A DNA stretch of 33,127 nt from Salipiger pentaromativorans (GTDB lineage: Bacteria; Pseudomonadota; Alphaproteobacteria; Rhodobacterales; Rhodobacteraceae). A program made the translations under genes and the position numbers. This document shows positions 7,940 to 16,736 of the stretch, one piece after another; within the stretch, counting starts at the first letter, position 1, and each line of letters opens with the position of its first letter. The stretch spans positions 1-33,127 of the forward strand of contig NZ_JAMDHK010000027.1 in NCBI RefSeq assembly GCF_024721115.1, in the 5' to 3' direction. The notes under the pieces were generated by a model. It made no database searches. It worked only from the letters and a program-made list of their open reading frames with translations, and had not been told where the DNA came from.

Positions 7940-9244
7940 ATGGACTGGGCCCTCATTCTTCTGTCCTTCTTCAGCGCGCTGCTGCTGCTGATGCTGACGG
8001 GGATCAATGTCTTCATCGCCTTTCTGGCGGTGAACCTGACCGCGACGGCGCTGCTGATCGGCGAGCGCGGCTTTGGCCTCTTCGTCAACAGCGTGACCGA
8101 CAGCATCTCGAACGGCAGCTATGCCACGATCCCGCTGTTTATCCTGATGGGCGAGATCCTGTTCCGCTCGGGCAGCGTGGATGTGCTGTTCGACTCCGTC
8201 GACCGGCTGGTGGGCAAGGTGCGCGGGCGGCTTTACGCGGTGGTCATCGTGATTGCGACGATCTTCGGCGCGCTGTCGGGCGCGGCGGTGGCGGTGTCGG
8301 CGATGCTGGGCCGCTCGGCCATGCCGACGATGGAGGCGCGGGGCTATTCGCCGCGCCTGTCGGCGACGGTCATCCTTGCCGGTGCGTCGCTGGCGCCGAT
8401 CATTCCGCCGTCGCTGCTGGCGATCATCATCGGATCGCTGGCGGATGTCTCCATCGCCGGTCTGCTGATCGCCGGGATCATTCCGGGCATCGTCATTTCG
8501 ATCATGACCGGGGTCTATGTGACGACAAGCGTGATGCGGAACCCCGGCCTTGCTCCCGACGACAGCGAGGAGGAGGAGCAGGATCGGGGCAGTGTCCTTG
8601 GGGCGCTGCTGCGGATGGTGCCCTTCATGTTCATCATCTTCATGGTGATGGGGATGATCATGCTGGGGATCGCGACGCCGGGCGAATCCGCCGCGACCGG
8701 CGTGGTCGGGTCGGTGCTGGTGGCGATGCTTTACAAGCGCGCCAGCGCCGGGATGCTGCTGGCCGCCCTGACCTCGGCCACGCGGCTGAGCGTGATGATC
8801 ATGGTCATCGTCGCCTCGTCGACCCTGTTCAGCCAACTTGTGGCCTTTACCGGGGCATCGCGGGCGCTGGTGGCCTGGGCGACCGAGCTGGGGCTGTCGC
8901 CGATGGTGATGTTCTTCATCCTGATGGCGCTGCCGCTGGTGCTGTGCATGTTCATCGACCAGATCGCCTTTCTGCTGATGGCGGTGCCCCTGTACGAGCC
9001 TCTCGTGGCGGCCCTTGGCTACGATCCGATCTGGTTCTGGACGATCTTCCTGATCAACCTGACGGTCGGGGGGGTCACACCGCCCTTCGGCTACACGCTC
9101 TTTGCCCTGTCGGCGGCGGCGCCCAATATCTCGGTCGGGCAGGTGTTCCGGGCGAGCTATCCGGTGCTGGTGATCTTCCTGCTTGCCATGTTGCTGATGA
9201 CCTTCGTGCCGGGGATCGTGACCTGGTTGCCCAGCGTGCTGTAG
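7940..9244 (+). CDS. TRAP transporter large permease (DctM family), system 2
   Basis: The protein has 434 residues and about 12 hydrophobic segments. Landmarks are SISNGSYATIPLFILMGEILFRSG, ATIFGALSGAAVAVSAMLGRSAMPTM, ILAGASLAPIIPPSLLAIIIGSLADVSIAGLLIAGIIPG and NLTVGGVTPPFGYTLFALSAAAP. A GAGAG motif lies upstream of the ATG. A charged cytoplasmic loop (DDSEEEEQDRG, about residues 208-218) interrupts the membrane region. The gene ends the TRAP 2 operon; a strong hairpin follows 30 bp later. Confidence 0.94.
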   Translation: MDWALILLSFFSALLLLMLTGINVFIAFLAVNLTATALLIGERGFGLFVNSVTDSISNGSYATIPLFILMGEILFRSGSVDVLFDSVDRLVGKVRGRLYAVVIVIATIFGALSGAAVAVSAMLGRSAMPTMEARGYSPRLSATVILAGASLAPIIPPSLLAIIIGSLADVSIAGLLIAGIIPGIVISIMTGVYVTTSVMRNPGLAPDDSEEEEQDRGSVLGALLRMVPFMFIIFMVMGMIMLGIATPGESAATGVVGSVLVAMLYKRASAGMLLAALTSATRLSVMIMVIVASSTLFSQLVAFTGASRALVAWATELGLSPMVMFFILMALPLVLCMFIDQIAFLLMAVPLYEPLVAALGYDPIWFWTIFLINLTVGGVTPPFGYTLFALSAAAPNISVGQVFRASYPVLVIFLLAMLLMTFVPGIVTWLPSVL

Positions 9245-9273
9245 CTCTTCGGGCGCCAGCCTCGCCGCATCTC

Positions 9274-9300
9274 GGATCAGAGGGTGTAACCCTCTGATCC
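9274..9300 (+). terminator. Hairpin downstream of TRAP system 2, possible terminator
   Basis: A perfect 12-bp stem (GGATCAGAGGGT paired with ACCCTCTGATCC) with a 3-base loop begins 30 bp after the DctM stop. No T-run follows, so factor-independent termination is uncertain. A second shorter inverted repeat, GAAAATC...GATTTTC (about 9331-9356), follows in the same gene-free stretch. Confidence 0.45.
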
Positions 9301-9390
9301 TGTTGGCGTTCCTGCCTGAAATGGCAGCAAGAAAATCACCAGATTCCGCGATTTTCGAGGCTCCTGCAGCTTGACTCACATCTGCGCGGA

Positions 9391-9424
9391 GTTCATTTTA
9401 CGAACTTAAGTCCGCAATACGGAC
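9391..9424 (+). promoter_or_regulatory. IclR-type operator pair upstream of the thiolase operon
   Basis: The distal site is GTTCATTTTACGAAC (9391-9405) and the proximal site is GTCCGCAATACGGAC (9410-9424), which has perfect 5-bp arms. Centres are 19 bp apart and the pair ends 51 bp before the thiolase start. Confidence 0.75.
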
Positions 9425-9475
9425 AATTGAGCGGCGGGACCGGCCAGGCCGGATCCGCCGAAGGAGGACCGACCC

Positions 9476-10681
9476 ATGACCGATCTGACCGACGCCTATA
9501 TCGTCGCTCCGCTTCGCACGCCGATCGGCAAGTTCGGCGGTGCCTTGCGGCCGCTGACGGCCGATGCCCTGATGGTGCGCATCGTCACCGAGCTGATGGC
9601 GCGCACCGGCATTCCGGGCGACACGCTGGACGACGTGATCGTTTCGCAATCCTACGCGTCGAGCGAGGCGCCCTGTCTGGGCCGCTATGGCGCGCTGGCC
9701 GCCGGGCTGCCCATCGAGGTGCCGGGCTATACGCTCGACCGGCGCTGTGGCTCGGGGCTTCAGGCGGTGATCAACGCCGCGATGTGCGTGCAGACCGGGC
9801 AGGCCGAGGCCGTCATGGTCGTCGGCGTCGAGAGCATGAGCAATATCGAGTATTACTCCACCGACATGCGGTGGGGCAGCCGCGCGGGCAGTGTCACCCT
9901 GCATGACCGGCTCGACCGGGGCCGGGTGCGGTCGCAGCCGCAAGAGCGCTTCGGCGTGATCTCGGGCATGCCCGAGACCGCCGACACGCTGGCCCGCGAG
10001 TATGACATCACCCGGACCGAGGCCGACGCCTTTGCCGTGCGCAGCCATGCCAGGGCCCATGCGGCCTGGGAGGCGGGGCTTTTCGACAAGGAGGTGGTGC
10101 CGGTCGAGGTGCCGGGCCGGAAAGGCGCCGTCACCCGCGTGACACGCGACGAGGGGATCCGCCCGGAGACCACGATGGAGACGCTGTCAGGCCTGAGGGT
10201 TATCCGCGAGGGCGGCGTTTGCACGGCGGGCAACTCCAGCCAGCAGAACGACGCGGCGGCGGGCTGCCTCGTGGTCTCGGGTGCCTATCTCGAAAGGCAC
10301 GGGCTGACGCCCATGGGGCGGCTGAAAGGCTGGGGTGTCGCGGGCTGCGACCCCGCCCGCATGGGCATCGGCCCGGTTCCGGCGACGCAGAAGGCGCTGG
10401 CGAAATGCGGGCTGACGCTGGAGCAGATGGACCTGATCGAGCTGAACGAGGCTTTTGCCGCGCAGGCGCTGGCCGCGCTCAAGGGGCTGGGCGCCGAGGA
10501 TCTGGAGCGGGTGAACGTGAACGGCTCGGGGATCTCGCTCGGCCATCCCATCGGCGCGACCGGGGTCCGTATCCTTGCGACGCTGCTGCATGAGATGGCG
10601 CGGCGCGAGGCGAGGTTCGGGCTGGAAACCATGTGCATCGGCGGCGGCATGGGGCTGGCCGCGGTGTTCGAGCGGCCATGA
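9476..10681 (+). CDS. Thiolase (acetyl-CoA C-acyltransferase / beta-ketoadipyl-CoA thiolase-like)
   Basis: The protein has 401 residues. The catalytic set is present: nucleophile C91 in DRRCGSGLQA, NEAFAAQ (324-330), H357 in GHPIGATG and C387 in CIGGGMG. It would cleave a 3-oxoacyl-CoA with CoA, releasing acetyl-CoA or a shorter acyl-CoA. The segment VNGSGISLGHP differs slightly from the usual GGAIALGHP. GAAGGAGG precedes the ATG. It heads a seven-gene operon, with the next gene overlapping as ATGA. The nearby 3-oxoadipate-type CoA-transferase makes a beta-ketoadipyl-CoA-like substrate plausible. Confidence 0.92.
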   Translation: MTDLTDAYIVAPLRTPIGKFGGALRPLTADALMVRIVTELMARTGIPGDTLDDVIVSQSYASSEAPCLGRYGALAAGLPIEVPGYTLDRRCGSGLQAVINAAMCVQTGQAEAVMVVGVESMSNIEYYSTDMRWGSRAGSVTLHDRLDRGRVRSQPQERFGVISGMPETADTLAREYDITRTEADAFAVRSHARAHAAWEAGLFDKEVVPVEVPGRKGAVTRVTRDEGIRPETTMETLSGLRVIREGGVCTAGNSSQQNDAAAGCLVVSGAYLERHGLTPMGRLKGWGVAGCDPARMGIGPVPATQKALAKCGLTLEQMDLIELNEAFAAQALAALKGLGAEDLERVNVNGSGISLGHPIGATGVRILATLLHEMARREARFGLETMCIGGGMGLAAVFERP

Positions 10682-11139
10682 GCGTTCCGTCCTCCTACCG
10701 CGTCCCGCTGGACCTTGACGCGCTGCTGGCGGAAAGCCCGTTCCTCGCGGATCTGGGGCTGGAATTCCTGTCGCTCGACAGCAGCGGCGCGGTTTTCGAG
10801 CTGGCCATCGCCCCCCGGCACAGCAACGCCGAAAAGCGGATGCATGGCGGGGTGATCGCCTCGATGCTCGACGCCGCCTGCGGCCTGCCGGTCCGGTTCA
10901 TCGCCGAGGGCACCGACCTTGTCCGCGCCGTCACCCTCACCCTGTCCATCAGCTACATCGCCGCGCCCAAGGGTCCGCGTGTCCGGGCCACGGGCCGGGT
11001 GACCGGCGGGGGCCGGAGCGTGGTCTTCAGCGAGGGCGAGGTCCGCGACCTCGACGGCAGCCTCGTCGCCACGGCGACCGGCAGTTTCAAACGCCTGCGT
11101 CCGGCTCAGCCGGATCAGACCTTCAAGGAGAGCTCATGA
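10678..11139 (+). CDS. PaaI-type hotdog-fold acyl-CoA thioesterase
   Basis: The protein has 153 residues from the ATG at 10678, which overlaps the thiolase stop (ATGA). The hotdog signature HSNAEKRMHGGVIASMLDAACGLPVRF holds the HGG motif (56-58) and acidic D65 used by PaaI-family thioesterases. It probably hydrolyses stalled or dead-end acyl-CoA intermediates to free CoA. It overlaps the next gene by 4 bp, so the operon is tightly coupled. Confidence 0.85.
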   Translation: MSVPSSYRVPLDLDALLAESPFLADLGLEFLSLDSSGAVFELAIAPRHSNAEKRMHGGVIASMLDAACGLPVRFIAEGTDLVRAVTLTLSISYIAAPKGPRVRATGRVTGGGRSVVFSEGEVRDLDGSLVATATGSFKRLRPAQPDQTFKESS

Positions 11140-12308
11140 GAGACGTCATCATTTCCGGGATCGGCATGACCGCCTTTGGCAAGTTCATGGACCGCAATCT
11201 CAAATCCCTGTCCGAAGAGGCGGTATCGCTGGCCCTGGCCGATGCGGGCATCGCCCCGGCGCAGGTCGATCAGGTCATTTTCGGCAATGCCGCCGCCGGT
11301 GTGGTCACCGGGCAGGAGATGATCCGCGCCCAGTCCTCGCTGCGCAACACCGGGCTCGACGGCGTGCCAATGTTCAACGTCGAGAACGCCTGCGCCTCAT
11401 CGTCGAGCGCCTTCCACCTCGGCTGGCTGATGATCGCCAGCGGGCAGGCGGAGTGTGTGCTGGTGATGGGGTCCGAGAAACTGACCCATGAGGACAAGGC
11501 GGTGTCCTTCGGCGCCTTCTCGCGCGCGGTCGATCTGGAAGAGCCGCTGCCCGAGGGCTATCAGGCCGGGTCCGGCTCGCTCTTCATGGATCTTTACGCG
11601 GTCAAGGCGCGCAAATGGCTGGAGAAGACCGGCGGCGCGCCCGAGGATTTCGGCCGCGTCGTGGTGAAGAGCCGCCATGCGGGCAGCCTCAACCCCTTCG
11701 CGCAGTTCCGCAAGGAAACCACGCTCGACGAGGTGATGGGCAGCCGCATGGTCAGCGATCCGCTGACGCTGTTCATGTGCTCCTCCATCGGCGACGGCGC
11801 GGCGGCCATCGTGCTGACCTCGCCCGAGCTTGCCAAGACGCTGGACACGCCCAGGATCCGGGTCCGCGCCTCGGCGGTGGTGTCGGCCAAGGCGCATGGC
11901 GAGCGCGAGCTCGTGGCGGTGACCGCCTCGCGCAAGGCCTATGAGATGTCGGGCATCGGGCCGGAGGATCTCGACGTGGTCGAGCTGCACGACGCCTCGG
12001 CCCCGGCGGAGCTGATCCACTATGAGAACCTCGGTCTCTGCGGGCCGGGCGGGGCCATCGCGCTGATCCGCAACGGCGACACCAGTATCGGCGGGCGCAT
12101 TCCGGTGAACCCGAGCGGCGGGCTGCTGTCGCGCGGCCATCCGATCGGCGCGACCGGGGCGGGGCAGATCATCGAGCTGGTGCACCACCTGCGCGGCACG
12201 GCGGGTGCCCGCCAGACGGAAGGCGCGAAGGTCGCGCTGGCCGAGAACAACGGCGGTCAGCTCGCGGGCGATTCTGCCGTGGCCGTCGTCACCATCCTGT
12301 CGCTGTGA
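11136..12308 (+). CDS. SCP-x/lipid-transfer-type thiolase
   Basis: The protein has 390 residues. It belongs to the thiolase superfamily branch that includes SCP-x and steroid-pathway thiolases: C86 in NVENACASSSSAFHLG, HDASAPAELIHYENLG, NPSGGLLSRGHPIGATG and a C-terminal ENNGG in place of the second cysteine motif of classical thiolases. This branch often acts on branched or ring-derived 3-oxoacyl-CoAs. Two unlike thiolases in one operon suggest two separate cleavage steps, or a bulky and a small substrate. The start overlaps the thioesterase stop (ATGA). Confidence 0.87.
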   Translation: MRDVIISGIGMTAFGKFMDRNLKSLSEEAVSLALADAGIAPAQVDQVIFGNAAAGVVTGQEMIRAQSSLRNTGLDGVPMFNVENACASSSSAFHLGWLMIASGQAECVLVMGSEKLTHEDKAVSFGAFSRAVDLEEPLPEGYQAGSGSLFMDLYAVKARKWLEKTGGAPEDFGRVVVKSRHAGSLNPFAQFRKETTLDEVMGSRMVSDPLTLFMCSSIGDGAAAIVLTSPELAKTLDTPRIRVRASAVVSAKAHGERELVAVTASRKAYEMSGIGPEDLDVVELHDASAPAELIHYENLGLCGPGGAIALIRNGDTSIGGRIPVNPSGGLLSRGHPIGATGAGQIIELVHHLRGTAGARQTEGAKVALAENNGGQLAGDSAVAVVTILSL

Positions 12309-12318
12309 GGAGGGGACC

Positions 12319-13065
12319 ATGACGCAGAGGATAGCCATTGTCACCGGCGGCGCGCAGGGCATCGGCCTCGGCATCACCCGCGCGCTGCTGGACAAGGGCC
12401 ACCGGGTCGCTGTCTGGGACCGGGATCCGGCGGCGCTCGCCGCGCTGCCGGACCTGCTCGGGGCCGGGGCCGCCAGCGTTCTGGGGCAGGAGGTGGATGT
12501 CACCGACGGCAAGGCTGTGACCGGGGCGTTCGACGCGCTCGCCGCAGAGTGGAAAGCGCCGGACATTCTGGTCAACAACGCCGGCATCGCCCGCGACAAG
12601 CGCATCGTGAACATGGAGGAGACGGATTGGGACGTTGTCCTGAACGTCAACCTCAAGTCGCAGTTCCTGTGCTGCAAGGCGGTGATCCCCGCCATGGTCG
12701 AGGCGGGGTTCGGGCGCATCGTCAATATCTCGTCCCGCGCCTGGCTGGGCGGGTTCGGGCAGGTGAACTATTCGGCCTCCAAGGGCGGGGTGGTCAGCCT
12801 GACCCGGACGCTGGCCATCGAATACGCCCGCAAGGGGATCACCGTGAACGCGGTGGCGCCGGGCATCGTCGAGACGCCGCTGATGGCGAGCTATACCGAC
12901 GAGCAGCGCGCGCGGCTGGAAAAGACCGTGCCCATGGGCCGCATGGGCCAGTCCGGCGACATCGCCCAGGCGGTCGCCTTCTTTGCCGATGAGGCCAACG
13001 CCTATGTCACCGGCCAGCTTCTTTATGTCTGCGGGGGGCGGTCGCTCTCCTCGCCCAGCGTGTGA
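12319..13065 (+). CDS. Short-chain dehydrogenase/reductase (3-hydroxyacyl-CoA dehydrogenase-like)
   Basis: The protein has 248 residues with a classical SDR fold: TGGAQGIG cofactor loop (9-16), NNAG (86-89), catalytic serine in NISSR (137-140), Y151 and K155 in YSASK, and PGIVETPL. D34 after the second strand favours NAD over NADP. FabG-like enzymes of this type oxidize 3-hydroxyacyl-CoAs in degradative operons, which fits its place between thiolase and enoyl-CoA hydratase. The start at 12319 follows GGAGGGG; the upstream open frame is a shadow of the thiolase. Confidence 0.9.
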   Translation: MTQRIAIVTGGAQGIGLGITRALLDKGHRVAVWDRDPAALAALPDLLGAGAASVLGQEVDVTDGKAVTGAFDALAAEWKAPDILVNNAGIARDKRIVNMEETDWDVVLNVNLKSQFLCCKAVIPAMVEAGFGRIVNISSRAWLGGFGQVNYSASKGGVVSLTRTLAIEYARKGITVNAVAPGIVETPLMASYTDEQRARLEKTVPMGRMGQSGDIAQAVAFFADEANAYVTGQLLYVCGGRSLSSPSV

Positions 13066-13074
13066 GGGCAGACC

Positions 13075-13878
13075 ATGACCATCAATGTTTCCACCGCCGA
13101 TCATGTCCGGGTTATCGAGCTCGATGACCCCGCCGCGCTGAACGCGCTGACACCCGAAGGCCTGACCGCGCTGCGCGAGGCCCTGCGCGCAGCGCAGGAC
13201 GACGACGCGGTACGGGTGATCATTCTGACCGGGGCGGGGGACCGCGCCTTCTGCACCGGGGCAAACCTGAAAAAGACCTTCCCGCCAAAGAGCGGTTTTG
13301 CCCGCAACGCGCTGCTCGGGCGCGAGGCCGAGGCGCGGGAGGGCGGCTATACACGGCTGCTCGACCTCAGCGATTTGCAGATCTGGAAGCCGCTGATCGC
13401 CGCCGTGAACGGCTATTGTCTGGGCGGCGGGCTGGAGCTGGCGCTGCAATGCGATCTGCGGATCGCCTCGGCCAGCGCCTCCTTTGCCTTGCCCGAGGTC
13501 CGGGTGGCGAGCATCCCGGCGGTGGGCGGTGTGCAGGCGCTGTTGCGCGCGATCCCTGCTGCCCATGCCATGAAACTGGCGCTGACCGGCGACCGCATCG
13601 ACGCGGAAACCGCGCTGGCCATCGGCCTTGTCAGCGACGTGACCACCCCCGAGGCGCTGCTGCCCGAGGCCCGCGCCATCGCGGCGCGCATCGCCGGGAA
13701 CGGCCCGCTGGCGGTGCAGATGGTCAAGAAGCTCAGCCTGGAGACCGCGCATCTCGCCCCCGCCGCGTTCATCGCGCAGTCGAACACCGCCTGGGGGCTG
13801 CTGCGCGACAGTGCCGACCGGATCGAGGGCCGTGCGGCCTTTGGTGAGAAACGCAAACCCAATTACACCGGCAACTGA
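13075..13878 (+). CDS. Enoyl-CoA hydratase/isomerase family protein
   Basis: The protein has 267 residues with the crotonase fold. Both catalytic glutamates of true hydratases are present: E121 in GYCLGGGLELALQCD and E141 in ALPEVRVASIPAVGG. The oxyanion-hole loop reads FCTGANLKK. The expected reaction is addition of water to a 2-enoyl-CoA, though this superfamily also opens rings and moves double bonds. It lies 9 bp after the SDR gene. Confidence 0.9.
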   Translation: MTINVSTADHVRVIELDDPAALNALTPEGLTALREALRAAQDDDAVRVIILTGAGDRAFCTGANLKKTFPPKSGFARNALLGREAEAREGGYTRLLDLSDLQIWKPLIAAVNGYCLGGGLELALQCDLRIASASASFALPEVRVASIPAVGGVQALLRAIPAAHAMKLALTGDRIDAETALAIGLVSDVTTPEALLPEARAIAARIAGNGPLAVQMVKKLSLETAHLAPAAFIAQSNTAWGLLRDSADRIEGRAAFGEKRKPNYTGN

Positions 13879-13909
13879 CCGGGAACTCCGGCCCAAGGAG
13901 GAGGAACCC

Positions 13910-15064
13910 ATGATATTCGAACTGAACGGCGACCAGACCATGCTGGCGGAGTCGGCGAAGCGTCTGTCCGAGGAAACGCTGATGCCGATCCTCGCCCGCG
14001 AACCGGGCGACAAACCGCTGTCGAAACCCGTGATGCTGGAGATCTACGGCCATCTGGCCGCGTTCGGCATCACCGCCGCGCGGCTGCACGAGGATTTCGG
14101 CGGCTCCGGCCTGTCGATGCTCGACTATGGCTTGATCATGGAGCAGCTGCCGCCTGCGATCGCCCTGTCGCTGCTCTCGCATGACGGCTCGACCGTGCGG
14201 TTCAACGCCGGCGCGGACGAGGCGGTGCGCGCGGCCTATCTGGCGGAGTTCCGCGAGGGGAGAAAGATCGTCTGCACGGCGAATTCCGAACCCAATGCCG
14301 GGTCGGATTCCAACACCATCTCGACGAAGCTCGAAATCCAGGGCGACCGGGCCTTTATCACCGGCACCAAGATGTGGATCACCAACGCCTCGGTTTGCGA
14401 TTGCATGATTGTGTCCTGCTCGGCGGGCAATGACGACCGGGGGCGCCCGGTGCCGCAGCGCGTGCTGGTGGACCTCTCGAAATCCGAGGTCGGGCTGGCC
14501 GAGACACCGCTGGCGGGGCTCAAGCAGGGCCATCTTTGCGAGGTCACCTTCGACCGTACCGAGGTGCCGCTCAGCCATCTGATCGGCAGCCCCGGCGACG
14601 CGGGCAAATACATGACCATCGTCTGGAACGCCAACCGCCCGCTGATCGGCCTTATGGCGCTGAACATCGCGCGCCGGGCCTATGAGGCCGCGCTTCTGCA
14701 TGTCATGGAGCGCAAGCAGTTCGGCGCGCCGCTTGCGGCCCGGCAGCTGGTGCAACAGGATCTGTCGGACATGGAGGCCGCGATCACCTCGGCGCGCCTG
14801 ACCTGCCTGATGGCGCTGGCGACGCTGGACACCGGGGCGCGGTCGAACGGGCTGTCGGCCATGGCCAAACGTCTGGCGACCGAGAACGCGAACAAGGTGA
14901 TCCATCTGGCGATGCAGCTTTGCGGCGGCATGGGGATCACCGAGGAGCTGGGTCTTGCGCAGCTCTGGGCCGATGCGCGGGTGTTCCAGGTGCCGGACGG
15001 CACGCAGGGGATTCTGGCGCTGATCCACGGGCGCGATATTACCGGGACGGCGGCGTGGCGCTGA
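13910..15064 (+). CDS. Acyl-CoA dehydrogenase family protein 1 (Asp in the usual Glu position)
   Basis: The protein has 384 residues with the ACAD FAD-binding pattern: ANSEPNAGSDSNTISTK, GTKMWITNAS, ERKQFGAPLAARQLVQQDLSDMEA and QLCGGMGITEEL. The position of the medium-chain enzyme base (Glu in YEGT) is D363 in VPDGT, and the alternative base site used by isovaleryl-CoA dehydrogenase has no acidic residue (WNANRPLIG). The reaction may still be 2,3-dehydrogenation, or a modified one as in alicyclic acyl-CoA dehydrogenases. AAGGAGGAGG precedes the ATG at 13910. Confidence 0.88.
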   Translation: MIFELNGDQTMLAESAKRLSEETLMPILAREPGDKPLSKPVMLEIYGHLAAFGITAARLHEDFGGSGLSMLDYGLIMEQLPPAIALSLLSHDGSTVRFNAGADEAVRAAYLAEFREGRKIVCTANSEPNAGSDSNTISTKLEIQGDRAFITGTKMWITNASVCDCMIVSCSAGNDDRGRPVPQRVLVDLSKSEVGLAETPLAGLKQGHLCEVTFDRTEVPLSHLIGSPGDAGKYMTIVWNANRPLIGLMALNIARRAYEAALLHVMERKQFGAPLAARQLVQQDLSDMEAAITSARLTCLMALATLDTGARSNGLSAMAKRLATENANKVIHLAMQLCGGMGITEELGLAQLWADARVFQVPDGTQGILALIHGRDITGTAAWR

Positions 15065-15093
15065 GCGCCCCGGCATCTTGAGGAGGAGAGAGG

Positions 15094-15732
15094 ATGAACA
15101 TTCTGCACTGGTCGCCCCGGTCGCCCTATGTCCGCAAGGTCATGGTGGCGATCCATGAGAAGGGGCTGACGGATGAAGTCGAGACGGTCCGCACGCTGGC
15201 CGACCCGATGGTCCCGCCGAAGGATTTCTTCGCCACCAACCCGCTGGCCAAGATCCCGACGCTGGAGCGCGAGGGCGCGCCGCCGATCTGGGATTCCCGC
15301 GTGGTGATGGAATGGGCCGACCTCACGTCGGAGACCGGGCCGCGGCTCTTCCCCGCCGATCCCGAGACCCGGCTGCAGGCGCTGACCGACGAGGCGCTTG
15401 GTACGGGCATGATCGAGGTCGGCATGGCGCTGCTGATCGAGCGCCATCTGCGCGACAGCAAGCGGCAGGACCCGAGGGTCTTCGACGTGTGCACAACCAA
15501 GTTCACCGCGACGCTGGATTATCTCGAAGGCCATGCCGCGCGGCTTGAGGCGCGGGCGTTCGACGCCGGGCACCTGTCGGTCGGCGTGGCGCTTTGCTAT
15601 CTCGATTTCCGCTTCGGCGATCTGGAATGGCGCAAGGGGCGCGAGGCGCTCGCGGCCTGGCACGAGGGCTTTGCCGCGCGCCCGTCGGTCGTGGCCACCG
15701 AATTCCGGGACGACCCGCGCCCAGCGGATTGA
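15094..15732 (+). CDS. Glutathione S-transferase family protein
   Basis: The protein has 212 residues. The N-terminal thioredoxin-like domain shows SPRSPYVRKV at the start, the cis-proline motif NPLAKIPTL and DSRVVMEW, which binds the glutathione gamma-glutamyl group; an alpha-helical C-terminal domain follows. It could conjugate, isomerize (as maleylacetoacetate isomerase does) or remove glutathione from an intermediate. GAGGAGAGAGG precedes the ATG. It is last in the operon and is followed by a bidirectional terminator. Confidence 0.87.
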   Translation: MNILHWSPRSPYVRKVMVAIHEKGLTDEVETVRTLADPMVPPKDFFATNPLAKIPTLEREGAPPIWDSRVVMEWADLTSETGPRLFPADPETRLQALTDEALGTGMIEVGMALLIERHLRDSKRQDPRVFDVCTTKFTATLDYLEGHAARLEARAFDAGHLSVGVALCYLDFRFGDLEWRKGREALAAWHEGFAARPSVVATEFRDDPRPAD

Positions 15733-15750
15733 GCTGCTTGTCGCCTCCCC

Positions 15751-15790
15751 AAAAAAGAAGAGGCCCCGGATTTTGCTCCGGGGCCTTTTT
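15751..15790. terminator. Bidirectional intrinsic terminator
   Basis: AGGCCCCGG (15761-15769) pairs with CCGGGGCCT (15778-15786), followed by a T-run on the plus strand and preceded by an A-run that gives a T-run on the minus strand. It serves both the GST operon (+) and the operon ending with the metallo-beta-lactamase gene (-). Confidence 0.9.
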
Positions 15791-15800
15791 CATGCAGGCG

Positions 15801-16706
15801 TCATGCGGGCAGCGTCAGCTCCGGCCAGTCGGCCGGTTCCAGCCGGTAGCCGTCGCCCTCGCGCCGGATATAGCCGCAGTAAGGCACGCCGAAATGCATC
15901 GGCATGATCAGCGTGCCCCGCTCTGCCGCTTCGGCCAGAACGCGGGCGCGGGTCTCGCGCGCGGTGTCCTGCAACACGCAATAGGCGGTGTTGATGTCGG
16001 GCCGGTAGATCTGCACCGGCGAATGGAACACATCGGCGCAGAAGAGCCCTTCCTCCCCCTCGGATTGCAGGCGGTAGGAGAGCATCCCCGGCGTGTGGCC
16101 CGGCACCGGCTCCACCGTCAGGCAGCCGAGGATCTCTCCCGCGTCCTCGTCGATGAAATCGACTTGCCCGGCCTCGATCACCGGCAGGACGCTGTCCTCC
16201 CAGCTATTGTCCATGGCGATGTCCGGCGCCTTGGCGATGGCGTCGGTCCAGTAGTCGTAGTCTTTCCTCGGCATGAGGTAACGGGCGTTGGGGAAGGCAG
16301 GCACCCACTTGCCGTCCGCAAGCACCGTGTTCCAGCCGGTGTGATCGGCGTGCAGATGAGTCTGCACCACATGGGTGACCTTGTCGAAGCCCGCGCCCGC
16401 CGCTTCGAGCCATTCGCCGACGCGGATATTGAGATTCTTCATTCGCGGCGCGGTGCGGGGCTTGCCGTTGCCGACGCCGGTGTCGATGACGATCACCTTG
16501 CCGTCGATCTGCACCACCCACATCTGGATGGTGATCACCAGCCGGTTCATCGCGGGCACGTAGTGATGCGGCGCCAGCTTGTCCGCCATCGCGTCCAGAT
16601 CGCTCTGCGCGAGGTCCGGGAACAGGAACGCCGGATCGTGGGTCGGCGCGGAATATTCCAGCACGCGGGTGACGCGGGCGCGCCCGATCTGTCTGGTTTG
16701 GATCAT
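15801..16706 (-). CDS. Metallo-beta-lactamase-fold hydrolase
   Basis: The protein has 301 residues. The metal-binding set is complete: THLHADHTGW (H117, H119, D121, H122), H204 in PVPGHTPG, D225 in FCADVF and H271 in MPMHFG. Relatives include lactonases, thioesterases and other hydrolases, so the substrate is unknown; a lactone or thioester from this pathway is plausible. There is no signal peptide, so it is cytoplasmic. GGGAGG lies before the ATG. It is last in the minus-strand operon with the CoA-transferase, 30 bp after the SnoaL-like gene. Confidence 0.88.
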   Translation of the reverse strand: MIQTRQIGRARVTRVLEYSAPTHDPAFLFPDLAQSDLDAMADKLAPHHYVPAMNRLVITIQMWVVQIDGKVIVIDTGVGNGKPRTAPRMKNLNIRVGEWLEAAGAGFDKVTHVVQTHLHADHTGWNTVLADGKWVPAFPNARYLMPRKDYDYWTDAIAKAPDIAMDNSWEDSVLPVIEAGQVDFIDEDAGEILGCLTVEPVPGHTPGMLSYRLQSEGEEGLFCADVFHSPVQIYRPDINTAYCVLQDTARETRARVLAEAAERGTLIMPMHFGVPYCGYIRREGDGYRLEPADWPELTLPA

Positions 16707-16736
16707 GGTGGTCCTCCCTTGGGTCGTCTGCCGGTC

